A DNA stretch of 64,000 nucleotides from Sinosporangium siamense (GTDB taxonomy: Bacteria > Actinomycetota > Actinomycetes > Streptosporangiales > Streptosporangiaceae): NCBI RefSeq assembly GCF_016863435.1, contig NZ_BOOW01000018.1, forward strand, positions 62,001-126,000, read 5' to 3'. Numbering within the stretch: the stretch's first letter is position 1; each line of letters begins with the position of its first letter. Position numbers and translations under genes: made by a program. Of this stretch, positions 27,070-36,233 are shown one piece after another. The notes below the pieces were generated by a model. It was given only the letters and a program-made list of their open reading frames with translations. It did not search any database and was not told the origin of the DNA.

Positions 27070-28401
27070 CTAGTCGCGGAAGGCGGCCAAGGGGATGTCC
27101 ACCCAGGTGGGGCGGTTGCGGGCCTCGTAGACGACCTCGTAGACGGCCTTGCTCAGCTCCAGGGCGCGCAGCAGGATCGCGTCGTTCGAGGTCAGGCGGC
27201 CGCCGCCCGAGGTGTAGCCGCGGAGGAAGGCGGCGCGGTTGTGGCCCGCCCACTGGTCGGCGCGCGGGCCGAGGTATTCGGCCTCGGGGTGGCCGGCGAG
27301 CAGGTGGCGGGCGGCGTAGTCGAAGGAGCGGAGCATGCCGGCGACGTCGCGGAGTGGTGAGGAGAGGGCGCGGCGCTCGTCGAGGGGCTGACCGGGTTCG
27401 CCCTCGAAGTCGAGGATGACCCAGTCGGTCGTCGTACGCATGACCTGGCCCAAGTGATAATCGCCGTGCACCCTCTGGACGGGAATGTCGCCGGTGGTGC
27501 CGGCGAGCCGGTCGAAGGCGCGTTCGGCGGGGTCCGCGTAGGCCGCGAGCTCGGGCACCTCCTGGATGGCGCGGGCGAGTCGGCCGCGGAAGCCCTCGGT
27601 CATACGTTTGATCTCGGGCGGCTCGATGATGTCGACGGGGAAGGCGGCGGCCAGCTCGGCGTGGACCTGGGCCGTCGCGGTGCCGAGGCGCTCGGCCTCG
27701 GCGGCGAAGTCGCCGCCCGCGTCGCCCGCGGTGATCTCGGGCAGGGAGGCGTAGAGGTCGCGCACACTGGTCAGGGCCAGGGCCCAGCCGTCGTTGGCGG
27801 TGGACAGATATTCCTGGAGGAAGGCCAGCGTGGTGGTCTTACCGTCGAGGTCGGTCTCGATCCAGCCGTACGGCTTGGCGATGTGGGGCGCCCCCCGGCG
27901 CGCCAGAGCGGTGACGATCTCCAGCTCCGGGTTGACGCCGGGGATCAGGCGGCGGAACAGCTTGCAGATGTAGTCCTCGCCGTAGACGAGGGACGTGTTG
28001 GACTGCTCGGCGCCGAGCACGAGACTGCGGAGGTTCTCCTCGATCCGGATGCCTTCGATGTGGCGGAACCTCAAGCGGCCGAGGTCCTCGCCGTGGGCCA
28101 TGGCGATGAGCAGGCGCCCGGTGATGTCCGCGTCGTGGGCGGCGTCGTAGTAGGAGATGTCGTCGGAGTGGCCGATCAGGGCGTGGTTCAGGCGCTGCGG
28201 CAGCTCGCTGCGGATGCCCAGCAGGAGTTGGTAACGGTCGGCCGACAGGCCCTGCCGTACTTCGACGATGACATGGTGTAGTGCGGGATCGCCGGAGATC
28301 AGGGCGAGGTCGGAGTCGACACGCACAGCGTCGATCGCACGCCCCTTGCCGGCGAACCACCGTTGTCGCGGGATCCATCCGGCAAGGAGCTCTTCAAGCA
28401 C
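27070..28401 (-). CDS. mak: maltokinase
   Basis: The 443-residue kinase-like protein (Mak/Pep2) has an N-terminal cap domain (IPRQRWFAGKG) and the eukaryotic-like kinase core, with the catalytic motif VHGDYHLGQVMRT and the metal-binding DFEGEPGQPL. It phosphorylates maltose with ATP to maltose-1-phosphate, the donor for GlgE. Here it is a separate gene, not fused to TreS as in many actinobacteria. It starts 3 nt after the treS stop, so the two are surely co-translated and TreS/Mak may form a complex as described in mycobacteria. Confidence 0.93.
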   Translation of the reverse strand: MLEELLAGWIPRQRWFAGKGRAIDAVRVDSDLALISGDPALHHVIVEVRQGLSADRYQLLLGIRSELPQRLNHALIGHSDDISYYDAAHDADITGRLLIAMAHGEDLGRLRFRHIEGIRIEENLRSLVLGAEQSNTSLVYGEDYICKLFRRLIPGVNPELEIVTALARRGAPHIAKPYGWIETDLDGKTTTLAFLQEYLSTANDGWALALTSVRDLYASLPEITAGDAGGDFAAEAERLGTATAQVHAELAAAFPVDIIEPPEIKRMTEGFRGRLARAIQEVPELAAYADPAERAFDRLAGTTGDIPVQRVHGDYHLGQVMRTTTDWVILDFEGEPGQPLDERRALSSPLRDVAGMLRSFDYAARHLLAGHPEAEYLGPRADQWAGHNRAAFLRGYTSGGGRLTSNDAILLRALELSKAVYEVVYEARNRPTWVDIPLAAFRD

Positions 28402-28404
28402 TTC

Positions 28405-30108
28405 TCACGCCTCCTCGATGGCGGGTGGCAAGGTGAACCAGTAGAAACCATGCCCCGGAAGTGTCAAAAGATACGGAAGTTCGCCGATTGGGGGGAAAGG
28501 AACACCGCCCATGGTCTCCACCGGGGTGACACCTTCGAATCTTCGCAGGTCAAGCTCCACCGGCTGAGGGAATCTTGAGAGGTTGTTTACACAGAGCACT
28601 CGATCGTCGCCCAGTTCCCGCACATATGCGAGCACGCTGGGGTTCGAGGAGTTGAGCTCGATGTAGTCGCCGAGGCCGAACACCGGGTGGCGCTTGCGGA
28701 TCTCGATCATGCGCTTGGTCCAGTGGAGCAGGGAGCCCGAGTTCTTCTGCTGCGACTCGACGTTGATCGCCTGGTAACCGTAGATCGGATCCATGATCAC
28801 CGGCAGGTAAAGCCGGCCGGGGTCGCAGTCGGAGAACCCCGCGTTGCGGTCCGGTGTCCACTGCATGGGTGTGCGCACCCCGTCGCGGTCACCGAGCCAG
28901 ATGTTGTCGCCCATCCCGATCTCGTCGCCGTAATAGAGCACCGGGGAGCCCGGAAGCGAGAGCAGCAACGCGGTGAAGAGCTCGATCTGGTTGCGGTCGT
29001 TCTCCAGGAGCGGCGCGAGCCGCCGCCGGATGCCGACGTTGGCCCGCATGCGCGGATCCTTGGCGTATTCGGCGTACATGTAGTCGCGCTCTTCGTCGGT
29101 CACCATTTCGAGGGTGAGCTCGTCGTGGTTGCGAAGGAAGATGCCCCACTGGCAGTTCTCGGGGAGCTTCGGAGTCTGCGCCATGATCTCCGAGATCGGA
29201 TATCGGGATTCGCGGCGAACCGCCATGAAGATGCGCGGCATGAGCGGGAAGTGGAAGGCCATGTGGCATTGGTCGCCGCCGGTCACGGGGTCGCCGAAGT
29301 ATTCGACGACGTCGGCCGGCCACTGGTTGGCCTCGGCGAGCAGCACACGGTCGGGATAGAGCCGGTCGATCTCCTTGCGCACCCGCTTCAGATATTCGTG
29401 GGTGGCGGGAAGGTTCTCGCAGTTGGTGCCGTCCTGCTCGAAGAGGTATGGCACGGCGTCGAGACGGAATCCGTCGATGCCGAGGTCGAGCCAGAAGCGC
29501 AGAACCTCCAGCATCGCCTCCTGCACCGCCGGGTTCTCGTAATTGAGGTCGGGCTGGTGGTGGAAGAAACGATGCCAGTAGTACTGCCCGCGCACGGGAT
29601 CGTGCGTCCAGTTGGACGTCTCGGTGTCGACGAAGATGATGCGGGCGTCCTTGTACAGCTCATCGGTGTCGGACCACACGTAGAAGTCGCCGAAGGGGCC
29701 GTCGGGGTCGCTGCGGGACGCCTGGAACCACGGATGCTGGTCACTCGTGTGGTTCATGACGAGGTCGGCGATCACCCGCATGCCGCGCTTGTGCGCCTCG
29801 TCGACCAGTTTGACGAAGTCCCCGAGGTCCCCGAAGTCCGGCAGGATCTTCGTGAAATCGGAGATGTCGTAGCCGCCGTCCCGCAGGGGGGACTCATAGA
29901 GCGGGAGGAGCCAGAGGCAGTCCACGCCGAGCCATTGCAGATAATCGAGCCTGCCGATCAACCCGCGGATGTCGCCCGTGCCGTCTCCGTTGGAGTCGGT
30001 GAAACCTCTGATGAGCACCTCGTAGAAGACTGCGCGCTTGTACCAGTAAGGGTCGCGCGGTGTCTCGTGTGTGAAGGTGTTCGGAACGGGCTGAGGTATC
30101 GAGCTCAC
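28405..30108 (-). CDS. treS: trehalose synthase (maltose alpha-D-glucosyltransferase)
   Basis: The 567-residue GH13 enzyme begins [21 protein letters not shown], the TreS hallmark. The catalytic residues lie in [22 protein letters not shown] (nucleophile D), LLAEANQWP (acid/base E) and [10 protein letters not shown]. It interconverts trehalose and maltose and feeds maltose to maltokinase. It lies between glgE (30 nt upstream) and mak (3 nt downstream). Confidence 0.95.
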   Translation of the reverse strand: MSSIPQPVPNTFTHETPRDPYWYKRAVFYEVLIRGFTDSNGDGTGDIRGLIGRLDYLQWLGVDCLWLLPLYESPLRDGGYDISDFTKILPDFGDLGDFVKLVDEAHKRGMRVIADLVMNHTSDQHPWFQASRSDPDGPFGDFYVWSDTDELYKDARIIFVDTETSNWTHDPVRGQYYWHRFFHHQPDLNYENPAVQEAMLEVLRFWLDLGIDGFRLDAVPYLFEQDGTNCENLPATHEYLKRVRKEIDRLYPDRVLLAEANQWPADVVEYFGDPVTGGDQCHMAFHFPLMPRIFMAVRRESRYPISEIMAQTPKLPENCQWGIFLRNHDELTLEMVTDEERDYMYAEYAKDPRMRANVGIRRRLAPLLENDRNQIELFTALLLSLPGSPVLYYGDEIGMGDNIWLGDRDGVRTPMQWTPDRNAGFSDCDPGRLYLPVIMDPIYGYQAINVESQQKNSGSLLHWTKRMIEIRKRHPVFGLGDYIELNSSNPSVLAYVRELGDDRVLCVNNLSRFPQPVELDLRRFEGVTPVETMGGVPFPPIGELPYLLTLPGHGFYWFTLPPAIEEA

Positions 30109-30138
30109 CTTTCAGACTCCCCCCTGATTCGAGTGGTT

Positions 30139-32250
30139 CTATCGACGCACGGTAAAGACGTGGGCGGGGTGGATGTGAGGGTCGAGGCGCACGTAGTTGG
30201 ACTGCCGCCAGCGGTATGACTCACCTGACAGTTCGTCGTCCACGACGAACTCGGCGTTCCAGTCGAGACCGAGCGCAGGGAGGTCCAGACTGACCGTGGC
30301 CTCACGGGTGTTATGTGGGTCGAGATTGACGACCGCCAGCACCACATCGCCTAGCCCGTGCCGTTGTGTGGCCGTGTCGTAGGCACCGGGGAGCCGCTTG
30401 GAGAAGCAGATCAACTCCGGTTGGTCAACGCTGTGGAACCGTAGATTACGCAATTCCTGGAGCGCTGGGTGGGCTCTTCTGAACAAATTCAGCTGAGTGA
30501 TGAGAGGGGCGATGCTGCGCCCTTCGCGCTCGGCGGCAACCCAATCGCGAGGCCTATACTGATATTTCTCGCTATCTAGGTATTCTTCACTCCCCGGACG
30601 AACCGGGACATTCTCCAGCAATTCATAGCCAGAGTAGACACCCCACGTAGGCGACATCAATGCCGCCAAAATTGCACGAATCTCAAACGCCGGTCGACCG
30701 CCGTGCTGAAGGTATTCGTGAAGGATGTCGGGCGTGTTGACGAAGAGGTTGGGCCGCAGATAATGCGATGTCTCGTGGGAGAGTTCCCAGAGATAGTCCT
30801 CGAGTTCGGCTTTGCCGTTCTTCCAGGTGAAATAGGTGTATGACTGATCGAACCCGACCTTCGCCAGGGTGCGCATCATGGCCTGCCGGGTGAACGCCTC
30901 CGACAGGAACAGGACGTCGGGGTCGGTCTCGTGGATCTCGCCGAGCATCTTCTCCCAGAAGGACACCGGTTTGGTGTGGGGGTTGTCCACCCGGAAGATG
31001 CGCACACCGAGATCCATCCAGTGCCGGATCACCCGCTTGACCTCGGCGAAGACGCCGTCGAAGTCCTTGTCGAAGTTGACGGGGTAGATGTCCTGATATT
31101 TCTTCGGCGGGTTCTCCGCGTAGGCGATGCTGCCGTCCGCCCGGATGGTGAACCACTCCGGGTGCTCCTTCACCCAGGGGTGGTCGGGGGAGCACTGGAG
31201 CGCGAGGTCGAGGGCGACCTCCATGCCGAGCTCACGGGCGCGGGCGACGAACGCCTTGAAGTCCTCATCCGTGCCGAGGTCTGGATGGATCGCGTCGTGC
31301 CCGCCGAATTCCGATCCGATCGCCCAGGGCGACCCGGGGTCGTCGGGCTCGGCGTGCAGAGTGTTGTTCCGGCCCTTGCGGTGGGAGTGCCCGATGGGGT
31401 GGATGGGGGGCAGGTAGACGACGTCGAAGCCCATTGCGGCGATCGCGGGCAGCCGCCGCGCCGCTGTCACGAAATTTCCGGACTTGGGGAAGTCGTCTTC
31501 CAGTGCGACCCCCTCGGAGCGCGGGAAGAACTCGTACCACGACCCGAACAGCGCCCTCCGCCGCGACACCACCACCTGGTTCCGCCCCGACCTCGTCACC
31601 AGGTCGCGCAGCGGATGGGCCGTGAGCAGCGCGGCCGTCTCGGGGAGCTGGGCGATCGACAGCCGGGCCCTCGGGTCGAGGTTGTCGTCGCGCAGCTTGG
31701 CGGCGACGGCCTGGAGGGCGGCCCGGTGGCCGCACGTGCCCCCGCCCGCGGACATCGGGGGGATGTCGCTCTCGGCGTCGTCACCCGCGGGTTCGTCCGG
31801 TGGGCCCGGGGTGGCGACGGGCGCGGTGAAGCGGCCCTCAGGACGGCACTCGGCCGGGCGCACGGCCTTGGCCGCCCGCTCGAACAGCCGGGCGCCCTCC
31901 TCGCACATGAGGTCGGCGTCGATGCCGCGCGGGATCTTGATGCCGGCGTCGTGCAGCCAGGTGGCGAGCGGGTCGCCCCACGCCTCCACCCGGAACTGCC
32001 ACTCACCCTCGGTGGGCAGCGTGACCGAGACACCCCATCGATCGGTGCCGGGGGCGAGCTCGCGCATGCGGAGCAGGGAGCTGCGCGCGCCGTCCGGATC
32101 GGTCAGCACGACTCCCGCCGCGACGGCGTCGTGCCCCTCCCGGAAGACCGTGGCACTGATCTCAAAGGTCTCACCGGCTGCGGCCTTGGCGGGGCGTGCC
32201 CCGCAGTCCACGATGGGGTGAATGTCCTGAATGGGGATTCTTCCGATCAT
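30139..32250 (-). CDS. glgE: alpha-1,4-glucan:maltose-1-phosphate maltosyltransferase
   Basis: The 703-residue GH13_3 enzyme has the GlgE signature blocks VDCGARPAKAAAGETFEI at the N-terminus, YFPRS-type EFFPRSEG, VYLPPIHPIGHSHRKGRNN and RIFRVDNPHTKP (nucleophile D), plus FLSEAFTR (acid/base E). It transfers maltosyl units from maltose-1-phosphate to linear alpha-glucan. A Pro/Asp/Ala-rich stretch (VATPGPPDEPAGDDAESD) is inserted in the N-terminal domain and looks like a flexible loop. It is the first gene of glgE-treS-mak, divergent from glgP. The family is a known tuberculosis drug target. Confidence 0.95.
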   Translation of the reverse strand: MIGRIPIQDIHPIVDCGARPAKAAAGETFEISATVFREGHDAVAAGVVLTDPDGARSSLLRMRELAPGTDRWGVSVTLPTEGEWQFRVEAWGDPLATWLHDAGIKIPRGIDADLMCEEGARLFERAAKAVRPAECRPEGRFTAPVATPGPPDEPAGDDAESDIPPMSAGGGTCGHRAALQAVAAKLRDDNLDPRARLSIAQLPETAALLTAHPLRDLVTRSGRNQVVVSRRRALFGSWYEFFPRSEGVALEDDFPKSGNFVTAARRLPAIAAMGFDVVYLPPIHPIGHSHRKGRNNTLHAEPDDPGSPWAIGSEFGGHDAIHPDLGTDEDFKAFVARARELGMEVALDLALQCSPDHPWVKEHPEWFTIRADGSIAYAENPPKKYQDIYPVNFDKDFDGVFAEVKRVIRHWMDLGVRIFRVDNPHTKPVSFWEKMLGEIHETDPDVLFLSEAFTRQAMMRTLAKVGFDQSYTYFTWKNGKAELEDYLWELSHETSHYLRPNLFVNTPDILHEYLQHGGRPAFEIRAILAALMSPTWGVYSGYELLENVPVRPGSEEYLDSEKYQYRPRDWVAAEREGRSIAPLITQLNLFRRAHPALQELRNLRFHSVDQPELICFSKRLPGAYDTATQRHGLGDVVLAVVNLDPHNTREATVSLDLPALGLDWNAEFVVDDELSGESYRWRQSNYVRLDPHIHPAHVFTVRR

Positions 32251-32725
32251 CGCATTTCAAGGTAGCGACGGCACACCCGGTGCCGCCGGGAAGGTGAACC
32301 AAGACCGGGGTCTTGGGCTGATTAGTGAGTGGCTCTCGTCTTCTTGGGCAATAGCGAACGGGTGTCAATCAATCGTTTTCAGTCGTGCAGGTCAGGCAGG
32401 TCGCCGGGTGCTGCTCGCGGGTGTCAGGCAAGGTCATCGAGATGAGCCTTCCCCGACCTGGGCTCGCTCATCCCGCAGGCCGCCGGCGACGTCCCGCGGG
32501 CCGCAGGTCCACCACGGAACAGGACACCCGTGGACCACATCATGGCGCGTCCGCGGAGGGCCCGCACGGTGAGATCCCCGCAGGTGGGCAGGCGGCTCAC
32601 CGGGCATCTCCGCCCTAGTCGCCGGCACCCCGTTCGCGACCGGGTGATGCCGGTACGGCCTCAGCCGGGCAGTGCGTCGTGCGGCGGCGGGCGGCCAGCG
32701 GCCCACGGCTCGATATAGAAGGCTG

Positions 32726-32818
32726 TCATTCCGCGCCGACGGCCACCGGACCCTCGGTGCGGCGAGGTTTGATGGGCTTGATACATAAAAAGGAGGTGCC
32801 CCCATAGTCGCTCTTCAT
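32726..32818 (-). CDS. possible 30-residue peptide
   Basis: An ATG preceded by AGAGGGGTGC opens a 30-codon frame beginning MKSDYGGTSFLCIKPIKP. The ribosome site lies in the 3' arm of a small hairpin (CACCTCT-tTCC-AGAGGgGTG), so its access might be controlled. I do not recognise the peptide, and chance is a real alternative. Confidence 0.3.
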   Translation of the reverse strand: MKSDYGGTSFLCIKPIKPRRTEGPVAVGAE

Positions 32819-33166
32819 GCACCCCTCTGGAAAGAGGTGTAGACCCCTTTCCTGCCAACTCTGGGGTTCGCCGGGCGCATGCCCGCGGTTATCGTGCTGG
32901 TGACGGGAAACATGCTCGGGGAGTTGCCGCAGCGGGCCCGCGCCGTACACGCTTGTCTTGTACACGATCGTGGGGGCGCTCGGTGTCCGCCACATCTCCG
33001 GGAGGGGAAATCTTGCCGTGCGGTGTTTGAACGATGTTGACGATGGTTAGGGAAGGAGTTTGGGCTTTTTCAACTGTCCCGTGAGTCGCCCGCTCCGATC
33101 CCGCACCTGATCGGGATGGGGCGTCTAAGGTCAAGATTCCTGAAGTCGATGAAGAAATACGCACTC

Positions 33167-33194
33167 GTATGCCGGGCTGACTGAGCCGGCATAC
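33167..33194. promoter_or_regulatory. 9-bp inverted repeat upstream of glgP
   Basis: GTATGCCGG and CCGGCATAC are separated by 10 nt, 56 nt before the glgP start codon. This is a plausible operator or leader hairpin. Confidence 0.5.
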
Positions 33195-33249
33195 CGACAG
33201 GAGTGTTTCGGTCGCGCTACGTGGCGCTGAGAAAATAGGGTCTGACACC

Positions 33250-35847
33250 GTGAGAGCAATCCGCAGGTTCACCGTCCGAACCGTTCTCCCCCCGCAGCTC
33301 GCCGCACTCGGCGAACTCGTCCACAACCTTCGCTGGTCATGGCACCCCGAGACGACGGACCTCTTCGCCGAGGTCGACCCGGTCGTCTGGGAGCGGGTGG
33401 GCCACGATCCGGTGGCGCTGCTCGGCGCCGTCGAGGCCGGGCGCCTGACCGAGCTGGCCGGCGACCGGCGTTTCCTGCGCCGTCTCGCCGACGCCGCCGA
33501 CGACCTGCGCGAATACATGACCGGCCCGAGGTGGTATCAAACCCAGGCCGACGCCCCCGCCGCCATCGCCTATTTCTCCCCGGAATACGGCATAGCCGCG
33601 GCACTGCCGCAATATTCCGGCGGCCTCGGCATCCTCGCCGGCGATCACCTCAAGACCGCCAGCGACCTCGGCGTGCCCATCCTGGCGGTCGGCCTGCTTT
33701 ACCGCCACGGCTACTTCACCCAGTCGTTGTCCCCCGAGGGGTGGCAGCTTGAGCACTACCCGAGCCTCGACCCCGGCGGGCTGCCGCTCACCCTCCTCAA
33801 GGAGGACGACGGCACCCCGGCGAGGGTGCACATCTCGCTCCCCGAGGGGCGCACCCTCCACGCCCAGGTCTGGGTGCTCCAGGTCGGCCGTGTCCCGCTG
33901 CTGCTCCTCGACTCCGACGTCGCCGACAACGACACCCTCGCCAGGGACGTCACCGACAGGCTCTACGGCGGCGGCGGCGATCACCGGCTGATGCAGGAGT
34001 TGCTGCTCGGCGTGGGCGGGGTCCGTGCGATCCGCGCCTACTGCCGCGTCACCGGGCACGCCGAGCCCGAGGTGTTCCACACCAACGAGGGCCACGCCGG
34101 CTTCCTCGGGCTGGAGCGCATCCGCGAGCTCACCGAGGCCCGGCTGTCCTTCGACGAGGCCCTGGAGGCGGTGCGCGCCGGCACGGTGTTCACCACGCAC
34201 ACCCCGGTCCCGGCCGGCATCGACCGTTTCCCCGCGGACATGATCGAGCGGCAGTTCGGCGGCGGCAACGCCTGGCCGACCGTCCCGGTCGACCGCATCC
34301 TCGCGCTCGGCGCCGAGCCGGACGCGCTCGAGGGGGAGAAGGCCGTCTTCAACATGGCCGTCATGGGCATGCGGCTGGCCCAGCGGGTCAACGGCGTGTC
34401 GGAGCTGCACGGCCAGGTCAGCAGGGAGATGTTCCAGGGCCTGTGGCCGGGCTTCGACCTCGGCGAGGTGCCGATCGGGTCGATCACCAACGGCGTGCAC
34501 GCCCCGACGTGGGTGGGCCGCGAGTTCATGGAGCTCGCCGGGCGCGAGCTGCCCGAGCTGGTGGACCGCTCCCGGGGCTGGGAGGGCATCCGAGGCATCT
34601 CCGACGCCGACATCTGGGCGATCAGGGGGCGGCTGCGCCGCCGCCTGGTCGAGGCGGCCCGCCGCAGGCTGCGCAAGTCGTGGCGCGACCGCGGCGTCTC
34701 GGCGGCCGAGCTCGGCTGGGTGGACGAGGCGCTCGACCCCGACGTGCTGACGATCGGGTTCGCCCGGCGTGTGCCGTCCTACAAGCGGCTCACGCTCATG
34801 CTGAACGACCCCGAGCGCCTGCGCCGGCTGCTGCTCGATCCCGAGCGCCCGGTGCAGATCGTGATCGCGGGCAAGGCCCACCCGGCCGACGAGGGCGGCA
34901 AGAAGCTCATCCAGCAGATCGTGAAGTTCGCCGACATGGAGGACGTGCGGCACCGCATCGTCTTCCTGCCCGATTACGACATGACCCTCGGCCAGCTCCT
35001 GGTCCAGGGGTGCGACGTGTGGATGAACAACCCGCTGCGCCCTCTGGAGGCGTGCGGCACCTCCGGCATGAAGGCCGCGCTGAACGGCGGGCTCAACCTG
35101 TCGATCAAGGACGGCTGGTGGGACGAGTGGTATGACGGCACCAACGGCTGGGCCGTGCCCACCGCCGACGGCGTCGACGATCCCGACCGGCGCGACGAGC
35201 TGGAGTCGCAGGCGCTCTACGACCTCATCCAGATCGAGGTGGCCGACCGCTTCTACGACCGTGCCGCCGACGGCCTGCCCCGCCGCTGGCTGGAGATGGT
35301 CAAGCACACGCTCACCTCGCTCGGGCCGAAGGTGCTGGCCGGGCGCATGCTGCGCGACTACGTCGTCGATCTCTACAACCCGGCGGCGCTGTCGGCGCGG
35401 GCCCTGTCGGCGCGCGGGTTCGAGCAGGCGCGGGGCTTCGCCGCCTGGAAGCTCCGGGTGACCCGGGCCTGGCCGGGCGTCAGGGTCGAGCACGTCGAGA
35501 CCTCCGGCGTGGGCGACACGCCCGAGGTTGGCACCGCCCTCGATCTGCGGGCCACGATCGCGCTCGGCGAGCTTGAGCCAGGCGACGTGCTCGTGCAGGC
35601 GGCCTACGGCCGGGTCGGGCTCCACGACGAGCTCACGGCTCCGCAATACGCCACGATGAGCGCCGCGGAGGTGGGGGACGACGGGAAGGCGTGCTTCACC
35701 GGCACGGTGCCGCTCGACCGCACGGGCGCCTTCGGTTACAGCGTGCGGGTCGTGCCCAACCACCCGTTGATGGCCTCACCGGCCGAGCTCGGGTTGATCG
35801 CCGTGCCCGAGGAGCCCGCGGGCATGACGAACGGCACGCTGCGCTAG
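33250..35847 (+). CDS. glgP: glycogen/alpha-glucan phosphorylase
   Basis: The 865-residue GT35 enzyme starts with the DUF3417 region (FTVRTVLPPQLAALGELVHNLRWSWHPET) found in actinobacterial GlgP. The core has ITNGVHAPTW, VPSYKRLTLML and the PLP-lysine region EACGTSGMKAALNGGLNLSIKDGWW. It releases glucose-1-phosphate from alpha-1,4-glucan. It is divergent from glgE and so forms the breakdown arm of the cluster. The GTG start is in the expected place for the family; an AATAGGGT at 33235-33242 could be its -10, which would make the leader very short. Confidence 0.95.
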   Translation: MRAIRRFTVRTVLPPQLAALGELVHNLRWSWHPETTDLFAEVDPVVWERVGHDPVALLGAVEAGRLTELAGDRRFLRRLADAADDLREYMTGPRWYQTQADAPAAIAYFSPEYGIAAALPQYSGGLGILAGDHLKTASDLGVPILAVGLLYRHGYFTQSLSPEGWQLEHYPSLDPGGLPLTLLKEDDGTPARVHISLPEGRTLHAQVWVLQVGRVPLLLLDSDVADNDTLARDVTDRLYGGGGDHRLMQELLLGVGGVRAIRAYCRVTGHAEPEVFHTNEGHAGFLGLERIRELTEARLSFDEALEAVRAGTVFTTHTPVPAGIDRFPADMIERQFGGGNAWPTVPVDRILALGAEPDALEGEKAVFNMAVMGMRLAQRVNGVSELHGQVSREMFQGLWPGFDLGEVPIGSITNGVHAPTWVGREFMELAGRELPELVDRSRGWEGIRGISDADIWAIRGRLRRRLVEAARRRLRKSWRDRGVSAAELGWVDEALDPDVLTIGFARRVPSYKRLTLMLNDPERLRRLLLDPERPVQIVIAGKAHPADEGGKKLIQQIVKFADMEDVRHRIVFLPDYDMTLGQLLVQGCDVWMNNPLRPLEACGTSGMKAALNGGLNLSIKDGWWDEWYDGTNGWAVPTADGVDDPDRRDELESQALYDLIQIEVADRFYDRAADGLPRRWLEMVKHTLTSLGPKVLAGRMLRDYVVDLYNPAALSARALSARGFEQARGFAAWKLRVTRAWPGVRVEHVETSGVGDTPEVGTALDLRATIALGELEPGDVLVQAAYGRVGLHDELTAPQYATMSAAEVGDDGKACFTGTVPLDRTGAFGYSVRVVPNHPLMASPAELGLIAVPEEPAGMTNGTLR

Positions 35848-35864
35848 CGGCTGCGGCCTCTGCG

Positions 35865-35900
35865 AGACCCCCTGGTGCGGCACCGCCGACTAGGGGGTCT
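35865..35900 (+). terminator. terminator after glgP
   Basis: AGACCCCCT and AGGGGGTCT form a 9-bp stem around an 18-nt loop that can itself fold (GGTGC-G-GCACC). It is 18 nt past the glgP stop and followed by TTGTGG. Confidence 0.75.
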
Positions 35901-35982
35901 TGTGGTCGGGGGCGGGCAGGGGTGACATATCCTCACCACGTCGTGTGGTCCTTCACAGTGGGGGCTGGGAGTCAGGGCCTGG

Positions 35983-36001
35983 TTAGGTTAGGCTATCTTT
36001 A
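35983..36001 (+). promoter_or_regulatory. IdeR/DmdR1-type iron box
   Basis: TTAGGTTAGGCTATCTTTA matches the 19-bp iron-box consensus TTAGGTTAGGCTAACCTAA at 16 positions. It probably overlaps the promoter of the iron transporter operon, so Fe-loaded IdeR/DmdR should repress it. Confidence 0.85.
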
Positions 36002-36233
36002 GTCACCGTCAGCAGCCCGTTTGGGCCGCGCCGCGCTGTGCCCGCAAAGCCGCGTGACGAGGCCCGTCTCGTCGGCACGGTGACCTCGCCGCGGCCGACG
36101 CCCGACCGGTCACCGTGGCCATGAAGCGCAGCGGCGCCTCTCAGACCCGGTCCCCTCATCACACCCACCCCGCAGCCGCGTCCTTGGGGGCTGGACGTCC
36201 TGCTCCGCGTGCAATCCACTAGTGAGGAACCAC
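36002..36233 (+). promoter_or_regulatory. structured leader of the iron transporter operon
   Basis: There are 232 nt between the iron box and the start codon, unusually long for this genome. A perfect 10-bp stem (CACGGTGACC 36076-36085 with GGTCACCGTG 36108-36117) lies within. No known riboswitch class is recognised. Confidence 0.45.

Larger units (their letters stand above)
32251..33249. promoter_or_regulatory. 1-kb divergent regulatory gap between glgE and glgP
   Basis: No standard gene is supported here. The stretch contains A/T-rich patches (32760-32800, 33030-33170), a possible 30-codon ORF on the minus strand, an anti-Shine-Dalgarno match on the plus strand and a 9-bp inverted repeat close to glgP. 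Promoters for both glgE and glgP must be here, and the size suggests regulation or an uncharted small gene. Confidence 0.45.

Noticed and set aside
30931-32265. 444-codon plus-strand frame opposite glgE
   Set aside because: Its composition is low-complexity Gly/Arg/Val/Glu, and GlgE has all catalytic motifs on the other strand.
32787-32850. Plus-strand micro-gene behind AAAAAGGAGGTG
   Set aside because: The next ATG (32817) is 18 nt away, too far for normal initiation, and the 28-codon product (Cys/Pro/Arg-rich) looks random.
33337-35763. 808-codon minus-strand frame opposite glgP
   Set aside because: It lacks recognisable motifs and lies entirely inside the clear GlgP gene; it is a GC-driven shadow.
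36002-36233. Cobalamin-type riboswitch in the iron operon leader
   Set aside because: The segment gcccgcaaagccgcg only superficially recalls the B12 box; the conserved core is missing.
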